Of a DNA stretch of 64,000 nucleotides, positions 28,661 through 38,485 are shown piece after piece; position 1 is the stretch's first letter; every line of letters starts with the position of its first letter. The notes under the pieces were generated by a model. That model did not search any database. It was not told where the DNA came from and saw nothing but the letters and a program-made list of their open reading frames with translations. Position numbers and translations under genes: made by a program. Source of the DNA: JABAAE01 sp905480545 (GTDB taxonomy: Bacteria; Planctomycetota; Planctomycetia; Pirellulales; Pirellulaceae); contig CALSOR010000010.1 in the NCBI GenBank assembly GCA_943788025.1, forward strand, positions 62,001-126,000, given 5' to 3'.

Positions 28661-29230
28661 ATGGGTAACGAACGCATCGTCATCATCTCCGGTCCGTCCG
28701 GTGTGGGAAAGTCAACGGTCGTAAGTCAATTACTTGATCGATCGCCCGTTCCGATGGTATTGAGCATTTCCGCGACGACGCGGGAGCCGCGTGTTGGTGA
28801 AATTGATTTCCAAAATTATATTTTTTTGTCGGATGACGATTTTCAACTGCGACGTGATAATGGCGATTTTTTAGAATGCAAGGAAGTATTTGGTCGCGGA
28901 TATTGGTATGGGACGTTGAAATCAACCGTTGAATCGGGCCATTCTGATGGAAAGTGGGTACTGTTGGAAATCGATGTTGAGGGGGCGATCGCTGTGAAAC
29001 AGCAGAAACCTGATACAATAATGATATTCCTTCATCCGGGATCGATGGGTACTTTGGAACAGCGGTTGCGGGACCGAAATACCGACTCCGAAGATTCGAT
29101 CCAACGACGGCTTGAAGTGGCTCGAAACGAAATCGGGAAATCCAACTTGTACGATCATATCATTGAAAACAAGACAATTAATGATACCGTTAACCAGATT
29201 TGCGATGTCTTGAAAAGGTTGGCGGGTTAG
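28661..29230 (+). CDS. gmk: Guanylate kinase
   Basis: A 189-residue nucleotide kinase converting GMP to GDP. The P-loop is SGPSGVGKST, followed by the GMP-binding segment SATTREPRVGEIDFQNYIFLS, and LLEIDVEGAIAVKQQ. The C-terminal lid and DHIIEN segment are normal. Length matches the family. It is placed three bases after the yicC-type gene, so the two are translationally linked. Confidence 0.97.
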   Translation: MGNERIVIISGPSGVGKSTVVSQLLDRSPVPMVLSISATTREPRVGEIDFQNYIFLSDDDFQLRRDNGDFLECKEVFGRGYWYGTLKSTVESGHSDGKWVLLEIDVEGAIAVKQQKPDTIMIFLHPGSMGTLEQRLRDRNTDSEDSIQRRLEVARNEIGKSNLYDHIIENKTINDTVNQICDVLKRLAG

Positions 29231-29320
29231 CGATTCTAGACGCAAGCCGAGGCCCATCAAAAACTCGATCTGCCTTTTTAAAGGGTGATCACATTGAACC
29301 ACTATAATCGAGGAGCAGAA

Positions 29321-29578
29321 ATGCACGAAGAGTTAAAAGAAGAAGCAATTGTGAACAAGGTTGGCGGTCGTTTTAAGCTTTCGACGTTGATTCAAAAACG
29401 CTTGGTCCAATTGAATCGTGGTAGTCGCCCGCTTGTAGACATGAAAACGAAAGACCGAATGTCGACTGTCTTGCAAGAGATTATGCAAGATAAAATATAC
29501 CTTGATTCTTCAGATGAAGTCCGGTTCTCCGAACCATCGCCGGTAAGCGAAATTGATTTGGCCGATTTGGATTCATAG
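29321..29578 (+). CDS. rpoZ: RNA polymerase omega subunit
   Basis: An 85-residue omega subunit, which helps assemble RNA polymerase. The core VGGRFKLSTLIQKRLVQLNRGSRPLV matches the family segment around the conserved helix. ATG 29321 has a clear ribosome-binding site AGGAG five bases upstream, which decides it over the upstream GTG. Its position after gmk and before coaC is the usual one; the C-terminal tail is acidic. Confidence 0.88.
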   Translation: MHEELKEEAIVNKVGGRFKLSTLIQKRLVQLNRGSRPLVDMKTKDRMSTVLQEIMQDKIYLDSSDEVRFSEPSPVSEIDLADLDS

Positions 29579-29795
29579 TAACGTCGTTGCGCTTTAATTC
29601 TCAGACGGACTCGCTAGATTTTGGTTTTAGAACAATCGCACGGGAGTCATCAGCGTTCTCTGAATCGAAACAGACGGTTGCGGACTCGACTAAGCTAAGG
29701 CTTGGGCACATTTTGTTTCGGACGGGATTGTTGCCGCCGGTGGCGATTGATCCGTCACGAGTTTTAGCTAAAAGGATTCCGTGGTCAGGTGACTC

Positions 29796-30344
29796 ATGCC
29801 AAACGAAATTTTGCTAGGTGTCTCGGGTGGGATCGCGTGTTACAAAGCTGCTGCATTGTGTAGCAAACTGGCCCAAGACGGATTCAGTGTCTCTGTGATC
29901 ATGACCCAATCGGCAAATCAATTTATTGGGGCGGCGACGTTTGAGGCTCTTTCGGGTCGAAAAGTGTGCGACTCGGTTTTTGACTCGGCCCGTCCGCTTG
30001 GTGCACACATTGAATTGGCGCGTCAGGCCGATCTGTTCTTAATTGCGCCAGCGACTGCGAACTTCATTGGAAAAGTCGCGAATGGAATCGCAGACGATTT
30101 GTTGACGGCAACGGTTTTGAGTTTCACCAAGCAGATCTATTTCGCACCGGCCATGAATGTTGAAATGTGGGGCAAGAGTTCCGTTCAACGAAACGTTGAT
30201 CGCTTGCAAAAAGATGGATTGCGAATGATCGGTCCGGGCACAGGTTGGCAGAGTTGCCGCGAGCAAGGCGTAGGGCGAATGAGTGAGCCGGACGAAATTT
30301 ACGAAGTGATTTCCGCCGCGTTTCCCAATAGAACGCTGAGCTAG
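29796..30344 (+). CDS. coaC: Phosphopantothenoylcysteine decarboxylase (CoaC-type flavoprotein)
   Basis: A 182-residue flavoprotein that decarboxylates 4'-phosphopantothenoylcysteine in coenzyme A synthesis. Motifs: LLGVSGGIACYKA, the catalytic His in GAHIELARQAD, LIAPATANFIGKVANGIADDL, and the substrate-binding PAMNVEMW. It ends after GVGRMSEPDEI, so the CoaB synthetase domain of the usual bifunctional CoaBC is absent; a separate coaB must exist elsewhere. The 217-base gap from rpoZ shows no convincing gene. Its stop overlaps the convergent small membrane protein gene by four bases. Confidence 0.93.
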   Translation: MPNEILLGVSGGIACYKAAALCSKLAQDGFSVSVIMTQSANQFIGAATFEALSGRKVCDSVFDSARPLGAHIELARQADLFLIAPATANFIGKVANGIADDLLTATVLSFTKQIYFAPAMNVEMWGKSSVQRNVDRLQKDGLRMIGPGTGWQSCREQGVGRMSEPDEIYEVISAAFPNRTLS

Positions 30345-30598
30345 TCCCTTGGAACCGAAAAGCAGTAAAGAATGATGACGGCACCGCTTGAGAGCATTGC
30401 CCATGGTACCCACGGTTCAGGATGAAAGTCGGTGCTGGTTTGCTCTTCTGTTTCGCCTTGATCTAGCATATAGGCAGAAACGTTTTTGATATCACTGTCG
30501 TTCGCGGCTTCAGCCCAAACCGCGCGTTCAACGATCAAGAACTCGCCTCCGAAGATCGCGAGTGCAATTCCAACTGCTAAGAAGAAAGTACGCCACAT
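30341..30598 (-). CDS. Small membrane protein
   Basis: An 85-residue protein with two predicted membrane helices (FFLAVGIALAIFGGEFLIV and VPWAMLSSGAVIILYCF) joined by an acidic loop. No family is recognised, but the composition and clear helices argue for a real gene. ATG 30598 starts directly at the first helix. It is convergent with coaC. Confidence 0.65.
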   Translation of the reverse strand: MWRTFFLAVGIALAIFGGEFLIVERAVWAEAANDSDIKNVSAYMLDQGETEEQTSTDFHPEPWVPWAMLSSGAVIILYCFSVPRD

Positions 30599-30883
30599 GG
30601 TAAATTCCAAGAAATGATGCCTTCTTCTAGATTTCGGTCGCTCGGCAATGTTACATTTGAGAAAAAACTTTAGTCGTTTCGTTCGCTATAGACGGTATTG
30701 CGAGTCTAAATCCAACACTTGACGTCATTCCGTTCTTTTCAAGAACTTTTAAATCCGAGATAATGAAGCCTAAATGAAGTCGTCGTTCTTTCCGGCGAAA
30801 TGAGAGACGAACGGAATTCGGCCCATTGGATCGACACCCCCCGCCTAGACGAATCACTTGCCGTTTATCACAGTTGATATTTG

Positions 30884-31297
30884 ATGACAGAAGAAACCCA
30901 CAGCGACGACGAGTCAGCGACACGAAAAAAACGGATACTAATCGTTGATGACGATCCAGAGGTCATCGATTCGGTTCGCTATGCACTACAGGGAGCTGGT
31001 TACGATGTGGCTGTAGCTCGTGATGGCAATCAGGGACTTGCCATGGCGGAAACGCAGACGCCGGATCTCTTGATCCTTGATATGATGATGCCGAAGCGGA
31101 GCGGATTTTTGGTGCTTGAGAAAATCCGTCAAGGTGAAACGACGATTCCGATTATTATGATTACGGCAAATGAAGGCAGTCGACATAAAGCCTATGCTGA
31201 GATGTTGGGTGTAAACGATTACATTCGAAAACCATTCGCCATGGACCGACTGATCGATAGTGTGAACAAGTTGATTTTGCAGGACATGGATGACTGA
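30884..31297 (+). CDS. Stand-alone response regulator receiver domain
   Basis: A 137-residue single receiver domain without output domain. Conserved residues: the acidic pair in ILIVDDDPEVID, phospho-acceptor Asp in LLILDMMMPKRSG, Thr in IIMITANEG, and Lys in YIRKPFAMDRL. Such regulators act by protein contact. An acidic stretch precedes the domain. It overlaps the following phosphatase gene by eight bases (ATGACTGA), which suggests coupled translation and perhaps a joint signalling role; no histidine kinase is adjacent. Confidence 0.93.
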   Translation: MTEETHSDDESATRKKRILIVDDDPEVIDSVRYALQGAGYDVAVARDGNQGLAMAETQTPDLLILDMMMPKRSGFLVLEKIRQGETTIPIIMITANEGSRHKAYAEMLGVNDYIRKPFAMDRLIDSVNKLILQDMDD

Positions 31298-31952
31298 TCG
31301 GATCATTGCAATTGGGGACATTCACGGCTGTTCGACAGCGTTAAAGACCTTATTGACCGCTATCGATTTGCGTGGCACCGACACATTGGTAACGCTGGGT
31401 GATTACATTGATCGCGGTCCCGATTCCTCCGGGGTGGTTGAGACGCTTTGCAATTTGCTGGGAAGCTGTAACTTTGTGCCGCTTTTGGGCAATCATGAGT
31501 TGATCATGAAGGATGCATTGCAGGATTCTGGCAAGTTCAATTATTGGATGAACTGTGGCGGTGATGCAACGTTAGGAAGCTACGGGGGCGATGTCAGGAA
31601 CATTCCACAGCACCATATGGTGTTTTTCCAGCACTGCCGATCTTTCTATGAATCGCCGGACCACATTTTTGTTCATGCCAGCTACCAGCATGACTTACCG
31701 ATGAATGAACAGTTTCCCGAAGTTATCTTTTGGGAACATTTGACGGAAGAAGTCCCACCTCCGCATTATTCCGGCAAAAAGGTGTTTGTTGGACATACAC
31801 CGCAAATCGATGGTGAAATCTACGATATGGACCATTTGCTTTTGCTTGACACATTCTGTTTTGGCGGCAAATGGCTTACTGCAATTGATGTTACGTCGGG
31901 CGAAATGTGGCAGGCGGACAATCACGGCAACCTGCGTGAAAAACCAGTTTGA
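31290..31952 (+). CDS. PPP-type metallophosphoesterase (protein phosphatase-like)
   Basis: A 220-residue calcineurin-like phosphoesterase of the bacterial PrpA/PPP type. Metal-binding motifs are complete: GDIHGC, GDYIDRGPDSSG, GNHE, FVHASY and GHTP. It may remove phosphate from Ser/Thr proteins or from diadenosine polyphosphates; the sequence alone does not decide. Its start overlaps the end of the receiver-domain gene. Confidence 0.9.
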   Translation: MTDRIIAIGDIHGCSTALKTLLTAIDLRGTDTLVTLGDYIDRGPDSSGVVETLCNLLGSCNFVPLLGNHELIMKDALQDSGKFNYWMNCGGDATLGSYGGDVRNIPQHHMVFFQHCRSFYESPDHIFVHASYQHDLPMNEQFPEVIFWEHLTEEVPPPHYSGKKVFVGHTPQIDGEIYDMDHLLLLDTFCFGGKWLTAIDVTSGEMWQADNHGNLREKPV

Positions 31953-32012
31953 ATCGACTGGGGCATTCGTTTTCTAACCGTTCTGGCAATCTGTTATTTA
32001 CCCAAAATAAAA

Positions 32013-33287
32013 ATGGAGCAGCTGCTTACCATGAAGCTCAAAGACTTGTTAATCCAAACGATGGCGTTGTTCATTGGCTTGATGATTTGTTGTTCGGCAA
32101 ATGGTCAGGACTGGAATGAGTTCCGTGGACTGAACGGAAGCGGGCGTTCGGACTTTAAGAATATTCCGACCGAATGGTCTGACGATTCGGCAAGCATTGT
32201 TTGGAAGACCTTGTTGCCTGGATTGGGTTGGTCGTCGCCTGTTATTTCCAAAAATGAAATTTGGTTGACCACCGCCGACGAGAGTTCGGGCAAATTGTCG
32301 GTTCTGCGAATTGAATTGTCTTCTGGCAAACTGCTCGACTCCGTTTTGGTTTTCGAAAAGAAGCTTGGAAATATCCACAAAAAGAATTCGCACGCCTCTC
32401 CATCCGCGATCGTCGATGGCGACTTTGTGTTTGTCCACTTTGGCGAACATGGAACTGCCTGTTTAAAATTGGATGGTGAAATTGTTTGGAAGAAAGAGTT
32501 TCAATATGGCCACTTTCATGGTCCAGGTGGTTCGCCGATCGTTTACAAGGACAGGATCATAATCAGTTGCGATGGTGGCGATAAGCAGTTTCTGGTTGCC
32601 CTCAACAAGAAAACGGGTGATGAAATTTGGCGGACCCAAAAGAAGCATATTCATCCCGCTCGTTTCTCCGGTGGAAAAATGAAAGCCATTTCTTTTTCCA
32701 CGCCTAGTCTTCGGACCGTTAATGGCAACACGGAAATCATATGTCCTGGTGCAGATCATATTGCGGGATTTGACCCCGAGTCGGGCAAAGAAAATTGGTG
32801 GGCCGGCTATGACGGGTATTCAGTAGTGCCGCGTCCCGTTTTTTATGAGGACATGGTGTTCTACGCCAGCAGTTACAATTCCCCGGTTCTTTATGGATTG
32901 AAACTTGGTGGCGTGGGCGAAATTACAGACAGAATCGTTTGGGAAACCAAAAAAGGTGCGCCCCATAATCCGACTCCAATTGTGGTGGGTGAAGAAATAT
33001 ATGTCGTCAGCGATCGTGGCGTTGCACAATGCATGGACGCAAAAACGGGGCAAGTCCATTGGCAAAAACGGCTAGGCAAAGCGTACTCCGCATCTCCGAT
33101 TTTCGTCGACGGACATATTTATTTCCAAGATGAATTTGGTGGCACGATTGTCCTCAAGCCAGGTAAAGAATTTAAGCAAATTGCAAAGAACCAGGTTTCT
33201 GGCCGGACGTTGGCCACTCCCGTTCCAATTGATGGTGGCTTATTGTTAAGAACAGATAAGTATTTAATGCGGTTGGATGGGAAATAG
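32013..33287 (+). CDS. Exported PQQ-like beta-propeller protein
   Basis: A 424-residue secreted protein with a signal peptide (LIQTMALFIGLMICCSANGQ) and then WNEFRGLNGSG, the usual opening of planctomycete PQQ-like propellers. Repeats contain DGEIVWKKEF, TGDEIWRTQ, SGKENWWAGY and TGQVHWQKRL, the tryptophan-docking motifs of PQQ enzyme repeats. No catalytic Asp/Cys pair of a real quinoprotein dehydrogenase is apparent, so it is likely a scaffold or binding protein. ATG 32031 is an alternative start. Confidence 0.9.
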   Translation: MEQLLTMKLKDLLIQTMALFIGLMICCSANGQDWNEFRGLNGSGRSDFKNIPTEWSDDSASIVWKTLLPGLGWSSPVISKNEIWLTTADESSGKLSVLRIELSSGKLLDSVLVFEKKLGNIHKKNSHASPSAIVDGDFVFVHFGEHGTACLKLDGEIVWKKEFQYGHFHGPGGSPIVYKDRIIISCDGGDKQFLVALNKKTGDEIWRTQKKHIHPARFSGGKMKAISFSTPSLRTVNGNTEIICPGADHIAGFDPESGKENWWAGYDGYSVVPRPVFYEDMVFYASSYNSPVLYGLKLGGVGEITDRIVWETKKGAPHNPTPIVVGEEIYVVSDRGVAQCMDAKTGQVHWQKRLGKAYSASPIFVDGHIYFQDEFGGTIVLKPGKEFKQIAKNQVSGRTLATPVPIDGGLLLRTDKYLMRLDGK

Positions 33288-34505
33288 ACGGTTCGACGAT
33301 GCTCCATGGGCGTGCCTTTCTCATAGCTGAGGAGCGTGCTGGAATTCGTTGCGAAAATGGGTGACAGAACTTTAGCTGCGGAAGTCTCCAGCTGCGGAAG
33401 TCTCCAGCTGCGGAAGTCTCCAGCTGCACAAAATTTAGCGGCGGGTGGTTTGTAAACTTGTTGGCGTTCGTAGAAGTGGCAGAATTTTTAAACCGTCGGG
33501 CCATCAGCCGAACAATTTGCCTAGTTTACTAATCCGCCTTGCTCACTTGTTTGCATCGTTTACGGACTTGCCGCTCTCACTAATTTACTTGGCCCATCTA
33601 TTTAGGGACGAGTATTGGTTCACGCAATCATCACGGGCAGAACGTCCAGTCATCTTTTTTACCGTCGAACATTTACCGCTTGGCAGATCGAACGATACGA
33701 ATGTTTTCAGGGGAAATGTAAACTCCCTCGCCTTTACCCTTCAGTTCTATTTACCATTCCCCATGCTTAAGGCTTGGTTAGGCAAATGATGGGGGGGATG
33801 CATTGCCTCTCAAACGCAAACTTGCCAATTCAGTATTGGCGTTTTGGGTTAGTGAATCAACAAGTCGTTCGCGCTGGAACTGAAACGCCTTTCGTGGATG
33901 ATCTTGCGCATCGAATCACTATTAGATTTGTAGTCAACCAATCGCATTTTTTGGTCGAATTGAATGAATTGGCCCCGCAAATGTCCGATAGGCAGTTGCT
34001 TTCTCGTTTACAAAAAAACAATTCGAAACGGGACTGAGAATTGCCGGTAACAATGCTCGAGAAATCACCACGTGACTGGCGGCAGGAGTTGGCGAAAAGT
34101 TAGTAGCCTGAAATCGGTCACTGGATATTTCATCGGACGCGTCGATCCAATCCACAACCGGCCAAATTCACAACTAGTTTTCACGCATCTTACGAGTTGA
34201 TTTGAATCGATTGGTGATTCACGTTTAATTTAGGCCAAGACCATCATTGGCAATTTCCGGGTCTTCACCAGCATTTTATGATGATTTGGGCGGAATGCGT
34301 GTGCAGGGTTGATTTTCAGGATTGGTTTGAATTCTCAGTTAAGAGTGGATTGACTTTTTTGTCGATAATGTGCTTGAGTTCTTATGGAGTATTCCGCAAC
34401 AATAAGGGGAGGACTCCACTCTAGAAACGATTTCTGATTTTCATAAGCACAAGACGAGCATTTACGGAATGAATGTTTGCGCAAAGATTGTCACGGAGTA
34501 AGGTC
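33288..34505. other. 1.2-kb intergenic region with one tandem repeat
   Basis: No convincing gene. Forward frames of about 115 and 85 codons (33445-33789, 33774-34037) have no motif and poor start contexts. A 16-bp tandem repeat lies near the left end. The stretch 34340-34470 is AT-rich and may contain the promoter of the Uma2 gene. Confidence 0.4.
33374..33427. repeat. Tandem repeat, 16-bp unit
   Basis: Three perfect copies of AGCTGCGGAAGTCTCC followed by a six-base partial copy, beginning 86 bases after the stop of the PQQ-like gene. Confidence 0.95.
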
Positions 34506-35153
34506 ATGAAACCGGAATTATCAAAAGGAATCATTCCCGACACGCCGCGAGAGGTTTTGTGTTGGCGGGCCCAAACTGGGGCTGATTATTTGGACGAAGT
34601 ATGGGATGGTTTTTATCACGTCTCATCAGAAAAAGACGCCGTTCATCATACGCTCGAAGCGGCGTTAGAATGTTGGTTGATGAATTCGTGGGGGCCTCGC
34701 GATCAAGGTCGAGTCTTTCGGGAAATTCGGATCGGAAGGCCAAAGAAATTCGAAGTGGACTATCGTGTTCCCGGGCTGTGTTTGGTCTGCGATTGTCCGA
34801 CTGAAGTCCTTCACGATGGATACTTAACCGTCACGCCAAACGTCGTGATTGAAATCGTGCACCCAGGAAGCTTTGCTCACGATAAACTCGAATTTTTTGC
34901 CCAGATTGGAGTGCAGGAAATTTGGCTGATTGACCGGGATTCTCGCAAAATTGATTTGTTTGGTTGCGAACGAAGGCGATTCATACCTCCTCTTAGCGCC
35001 TTGGAGTCTCAAATCGTGAGTCCGGTAACCGGGATTCGAATGGGGAATCAAAATCGAGAACTGACGTTGGGCTTTGAGTTTTCGAACCGTCAGGAAGTCA
35101 TATTCACGGCGGCCGATGCTGATGTTTTTCACACTCCAAATCGTCCGCGATAG
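34506..35153 (+). CDS. Uma2 family (DUF820) endonuclease-like protein
   Basis: A 215-residue protein of the Uma2 family, which has the PD-(D/E)xK nuclease fold but no proven role. Family signatures are the N-terminal DYLDEVWDGFYHVSSE, the strand with acidic residue NVVIEIVHPGS, HDKLEFFAQIGVQEIWLID with the likely catalytic Lys, and the following DRDSRKIDLFG. ATG 34506 has an upstream GGAG. Uma2 genes are strongly expanded in planctomycetes and cyanobacteria. Confidence 0.88.
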   Translation: MKPELSKGIIPDTPREVLCWRAQTGADYLDEVWDGFYHVSSEKDAVHHTLEAALECWLMNSWGPRDQGRVFREIRIGRPKKFEVDYRVPGLCLVCDCPTEVLHDGYLTVTPNVVIEIVHPGSFAHDKLEFFAQIGVQEIWLIDRDSRKIDLFGCERRRFIPPLSALESQIVSPVTGIRMGNQNRELTLGFEFSNRQEVIFTAADADVFHTPNRPR

Positions 35154-35220
35154 TGTGTGCGAGTGAAATCGTGAGCCAACTACTTTATCACGCTCGAAAT
35201 ATGGTTTAGGTTGATCGGCG

Positions 35221-35284
35221 ACGAATCGAACTCTACGAATCGAACTCTACGAATCGAACTCTACGAATCGAACTCTACGAAACC
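35221..35284. repeat. Tandem repeat, 14-bp unit
   Basis: Four perfect copies of ACGAATCGAACTCT plus a partial fifth, just upstream of the DUF819 gene start at 35293. Its position next to the start codon could affect translation. Confidence 0.95.
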
Positions 35285-35292
35285 AAATCTAT

Positions 35293-36689
35293 ATGTCCTG
35301 CAGCGCATCACAGGCAGTCATAAGCGACCCAAGTTCAATCGACATTGCGACGACCGCTTCAACCAAAATAACTTTGGATTCGGTCACCGACCTGATCGCC
35401 GAATCATCTTCGGTTGCAGGGCATGCGATGTATGGACCCATGATCGAAAATGATGCAGTCGTCTTTGGGTTTCTGATGTTGATTCTGGGGTTCGTGTTTT
35501 GGTCATCTAACAGCAAGGTTTCGGCATTCAAGACTTTTTATAAAGTCGTTCCAATGCTGTTGATGTGTTATTTTTTGCCATCGCTTCTGACGCTTTTTAA
35601 TGTTGTCAATCCAGAAGAGTCGAAGTTGTATTACGTTGCCTCGCGATTTTTTCTACCGGCAAGTCTTATTCTGTTTACTTTGAGCATCGATCTCCCCGGC
35701 ATTTTTCGACTGGGACCAAAAGCGTTGATTATGTTTCTGACCGGTACAGCGGGCGTTGTTATTGGAGGGCCGCTGGCGATCTTGATTGTTGGGACATTCA
35801 ATCCAGAATTGGTCGGAGGCGATACGTGGCGAGGTTTGTCTACAGTGGCGGGCAGCTGGATTGGTGGTGGTGCGAACCAAGTTGCAATGCGGACGATCAA
35901 TCTTCCCGATACAGGTCCCGATTCGTACAACAGTCTGTTTTCAGTGATGGTGGCGGTCGATGTATTGGTCGCCGAATTTTGGATGGTGTTTTTGTTGATT
36001 GGTGTCGGTAAAGCCAAACAAATTGATAAATTTTTTGGAGCGGACGCATCGAGTATCGATGAGCTTCAACAAAAGATGGAAAAGTTCAGTAAAGGTGCCG
36101 AGCGAATTCCGACGACAACTGACTTGGTTGTCTTGTGTGCCTTGATTTTCGGAGGGACCGGCATGTGTCATCTCTTCGCCGAAATCGTAGCCCCTGTTTT
36201 AGACGACATGTCGAAGACACATTTGTGGATCGGATACATGAGCCTTGGCTCAAAATTCTTTTGGCTGATCGTTTCGTCGACGACGCTGGGATTACTGTTT
36301 TCCTTTACAAAGTTAAGGAATTACGAGGGCGTTGGAGCGATGAAGTTTGGAACACTCTTTATTTTTATTTTGGTCGCTGTGATTGGCATGAACATGGATT
36401 TACGTGCGATCGTTGAGTACCCCGGGTACTTTCTTGTTGGATTGATTTGGATGGGGATCCATGTTGTTCTAATGTTTTCGATGGCTTGGCTCATTAAGGC
36501 CCCCTACTTTTTTCTTGCGGTGGGAAGCAAGGCGAACATCGGAGGAGCGGCAAGTGCGCCCGGTGGTTGCTGGAGCATTTCATCCCTCGTTGGCGCCCGT
36601 CGGAGTTTTACTTGCAACGCTCGGCTATGCGTTGGGAAACGTACTGCGCGTACGTTTGCGGCTTGTTGATGCAAGCCGCTGCAGGTTAG
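35293..36689 (+). CDS. DUF819 family membrane transporter, frameshifted near the C-terminus
   Basis: A DUF819 integral membrane protein, related to YjcL, with about ten helices (for example FGFLMLILGFVFWSS, IMFLTGTAGVVIGGPLAILIVG) and the motif AGSWIGGGANQVAM. The frame as given continues to 36669, but homologous sequence switches frame twice: after GGAASAP (about 36559-36561, one extra C) to VVAGAFHPSLAPVG, then after GYALG (about 36637-36639, one extra A) to TYCAYVCGLLMQ, ending at TAG 36689. Removing one base at each place restores a normal family C-terminus. Either the sequence is wrong here or the gene is newly damaged. The family may export or import small metabolites; its substrate is unknown. 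Confidence 0.88.
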
Positions 36690-36698
36690 CAGTAAAAG

Positions 36699-38365
36699 TT
36701 ATTCAATCATTGTGTCGATGTAGAAATTTCGATCCACATCAAATGATTTAACATCTTTCTCAGCTTCGAATGTTTTTTTCGAGTCGGTTGCATTAAGCAC
36801 CCCGTCAACTTTCCATTGACCAAGACCTTGAGCGGCATCGAAAATCCATCGACGACATTGTCAAACCGGTATGCTACTTTCTTGCCATCGGTATGGAAGA
36901 CGAGCTTCGGGATTTTGGTGGTACGAAGGTATTGGTCAAATACCTTGCTCAAATCGATTCCGGACTCTTTGCTGATATAATCCTCGATTTGCTGAGTTGT
37001 CACCGTTTTGTGATAGAAAGTCGAGTTCAACCCACGAGAGAATAGATCGCCATTTGATGTCGTTATCGATAATATGCCGAATCGTATGGAGGCATGTTGC
37101 CGCCTTTGTAATACATGTCCCCCCGAACCTGACTTGTTTTGGTTGTAGGTTCCGATGATTGGGGTATCATTTCGAACATTTTTGCGACATCCAATCACGT
37201 AATCCTCCGCCTCTTTTTGGGTGAAGAAATATTCAACGAAAAGGTTTTCCGAGTAGTTTGTAAAGCTCTCGTGAATCCACATGTCAGCGGCGTCTTTCAT
37301 TGAAATGTTGTTGCCAAACCACTCATGACCCGACTCGTGAACGATGATGAAGTCAAATTTCATTCCTACGCCCGTTCCACTTAGGTCTCGACCGCGGTAA
37401 CCATTCTTGAATCCGTTTCCATAAGTAACAGAACTTTGATGCTCCATTCCTAAATATGGAACCTGTACCAATTTGTAGCTGTCTTCATAAAACGGGTACT
37501 TTCCAAACCAATATTCAAAAGCCTTGATCACACGAGGTGCCTCGACGAATTGCATTGCGGCTTTTTCTCGATCACTTTTGAGTACCCAGTAATCGAGGTC
37601 CAGTTCCCCGGCTTCCCCCATCACCTTTTCAGAAAAATTAACGTAATTTCCGATGTTCAAATTGACGCAATAATTGTTGATAGGCTGTGTCACTTCCCAG
37701 TGAAACGTTTTGGTTTTCCCCTCTGTATTTGACTCGGTTTTTTTCAATCGACCGTTTGATACAGCTGTCAAATTTTCGGGCACGGTTACGCTGATCTTCA
37801 TGCCATTGTCGGGTTCATCGTAGCCATGATCTTTGCATGGCCACCAAATGCTTGCGCCGATTCCTTGGCAAGCAGTCGCAATAAAGTCGTTATCTTTATC
37901 ATCTTTCTTCCATGAAACACCGCCGCTCCATGGAGGGTTTTTGCTTTCGACCGGTGTGCCACCGTATTCGATCAGGATCTTGTGCTTCGCCCCTTTTTCG
38001 ATTTTGTTTGGAAAAGTAATCCAATAGACGTTGCCTTCTCGTTTAAATTGAAGCTCTCGGTTCTCGTACGAGACCCGCGTGATTTTGAGGGGCTCTTGCA
38101 GATCAATTTGGAGTTTATCCCCTGCTTCGATTGCGGTGAAACTCACGACATTACTGCCGCTCAGCGACTTGTTTTTTGGGTCAAGCGAAACGGATAGGTG
38201 ATAATGTTTTAGATCCCACCACGCACGTTCCGGAGTTATCGATCCCCGCAAAGATGTTTGACGGAGCAACTGCTTTTCCGAATCCTCTTGTCCAAAACAA
38301 TTTGTTGAACTGGAGAGGGCGAAAAACGAAAACGCCAGAACGGAACAGGTGATCTTGTATGACAT
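36699..38365 (-). CDS. Exported M1-family metallopeptidase, frameshifted in the C-terminal third
   Basis: A gluzincin aminopeptidase with a signal peptide (SVLAFSFFALSSSTNCFG). The N-terminal beta domain leads to GMEHQSSVTYGNG (substrate exopeptidase motif), the zinc site HESGHEWFGNN and the third ligand Glu in WIHESFTNYSE. Three extra bases (C6 run at 37119-37124, near 37089-37092, near 37036-37040) shift the frame through all three phases and back: the expected DMYYKGGNM and LHTIRHIIDNDIKWRSIL lie in other frames. One missing base in the C run 36800-36803 moves the natural end to the TAA at 36699. The enzyme is otherwise normal, so local sequence error is likely. Confidence 0.88.
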
Positions 38366-38485
38366 TGGCTTCGGTAAATGAAACGAAGGAACTGGTAGGA
38401 TGACTGGATTTGCCAGTATACTTCATCCGGGGCGTTATCTCACTGCCAGGTCCTCGATTCCTTTCAGACACCCAATCAAAATAAA

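Noticed and set aside
29294..29320. TATAAT at 29303 as a promoter for rpoZ
   Set aside because: Transcription from it would start inside the ribosome-binding site AGGAG and no matching -35 box is seen at 17 bases; rpoZ fits the gmk operon.
29587..29817. 76-codon forward frame between rpoZ and coaC
   Set aside because: No family resemblance, overlaps the coaC start, no ribosome-binding site.
36515..36751. Separate 78-codon gene
   Set aside because: Its middle part is the frame-shifted continuation of the DUF819 protein (VVAGAFHPSLAPVG), not an independent gene.
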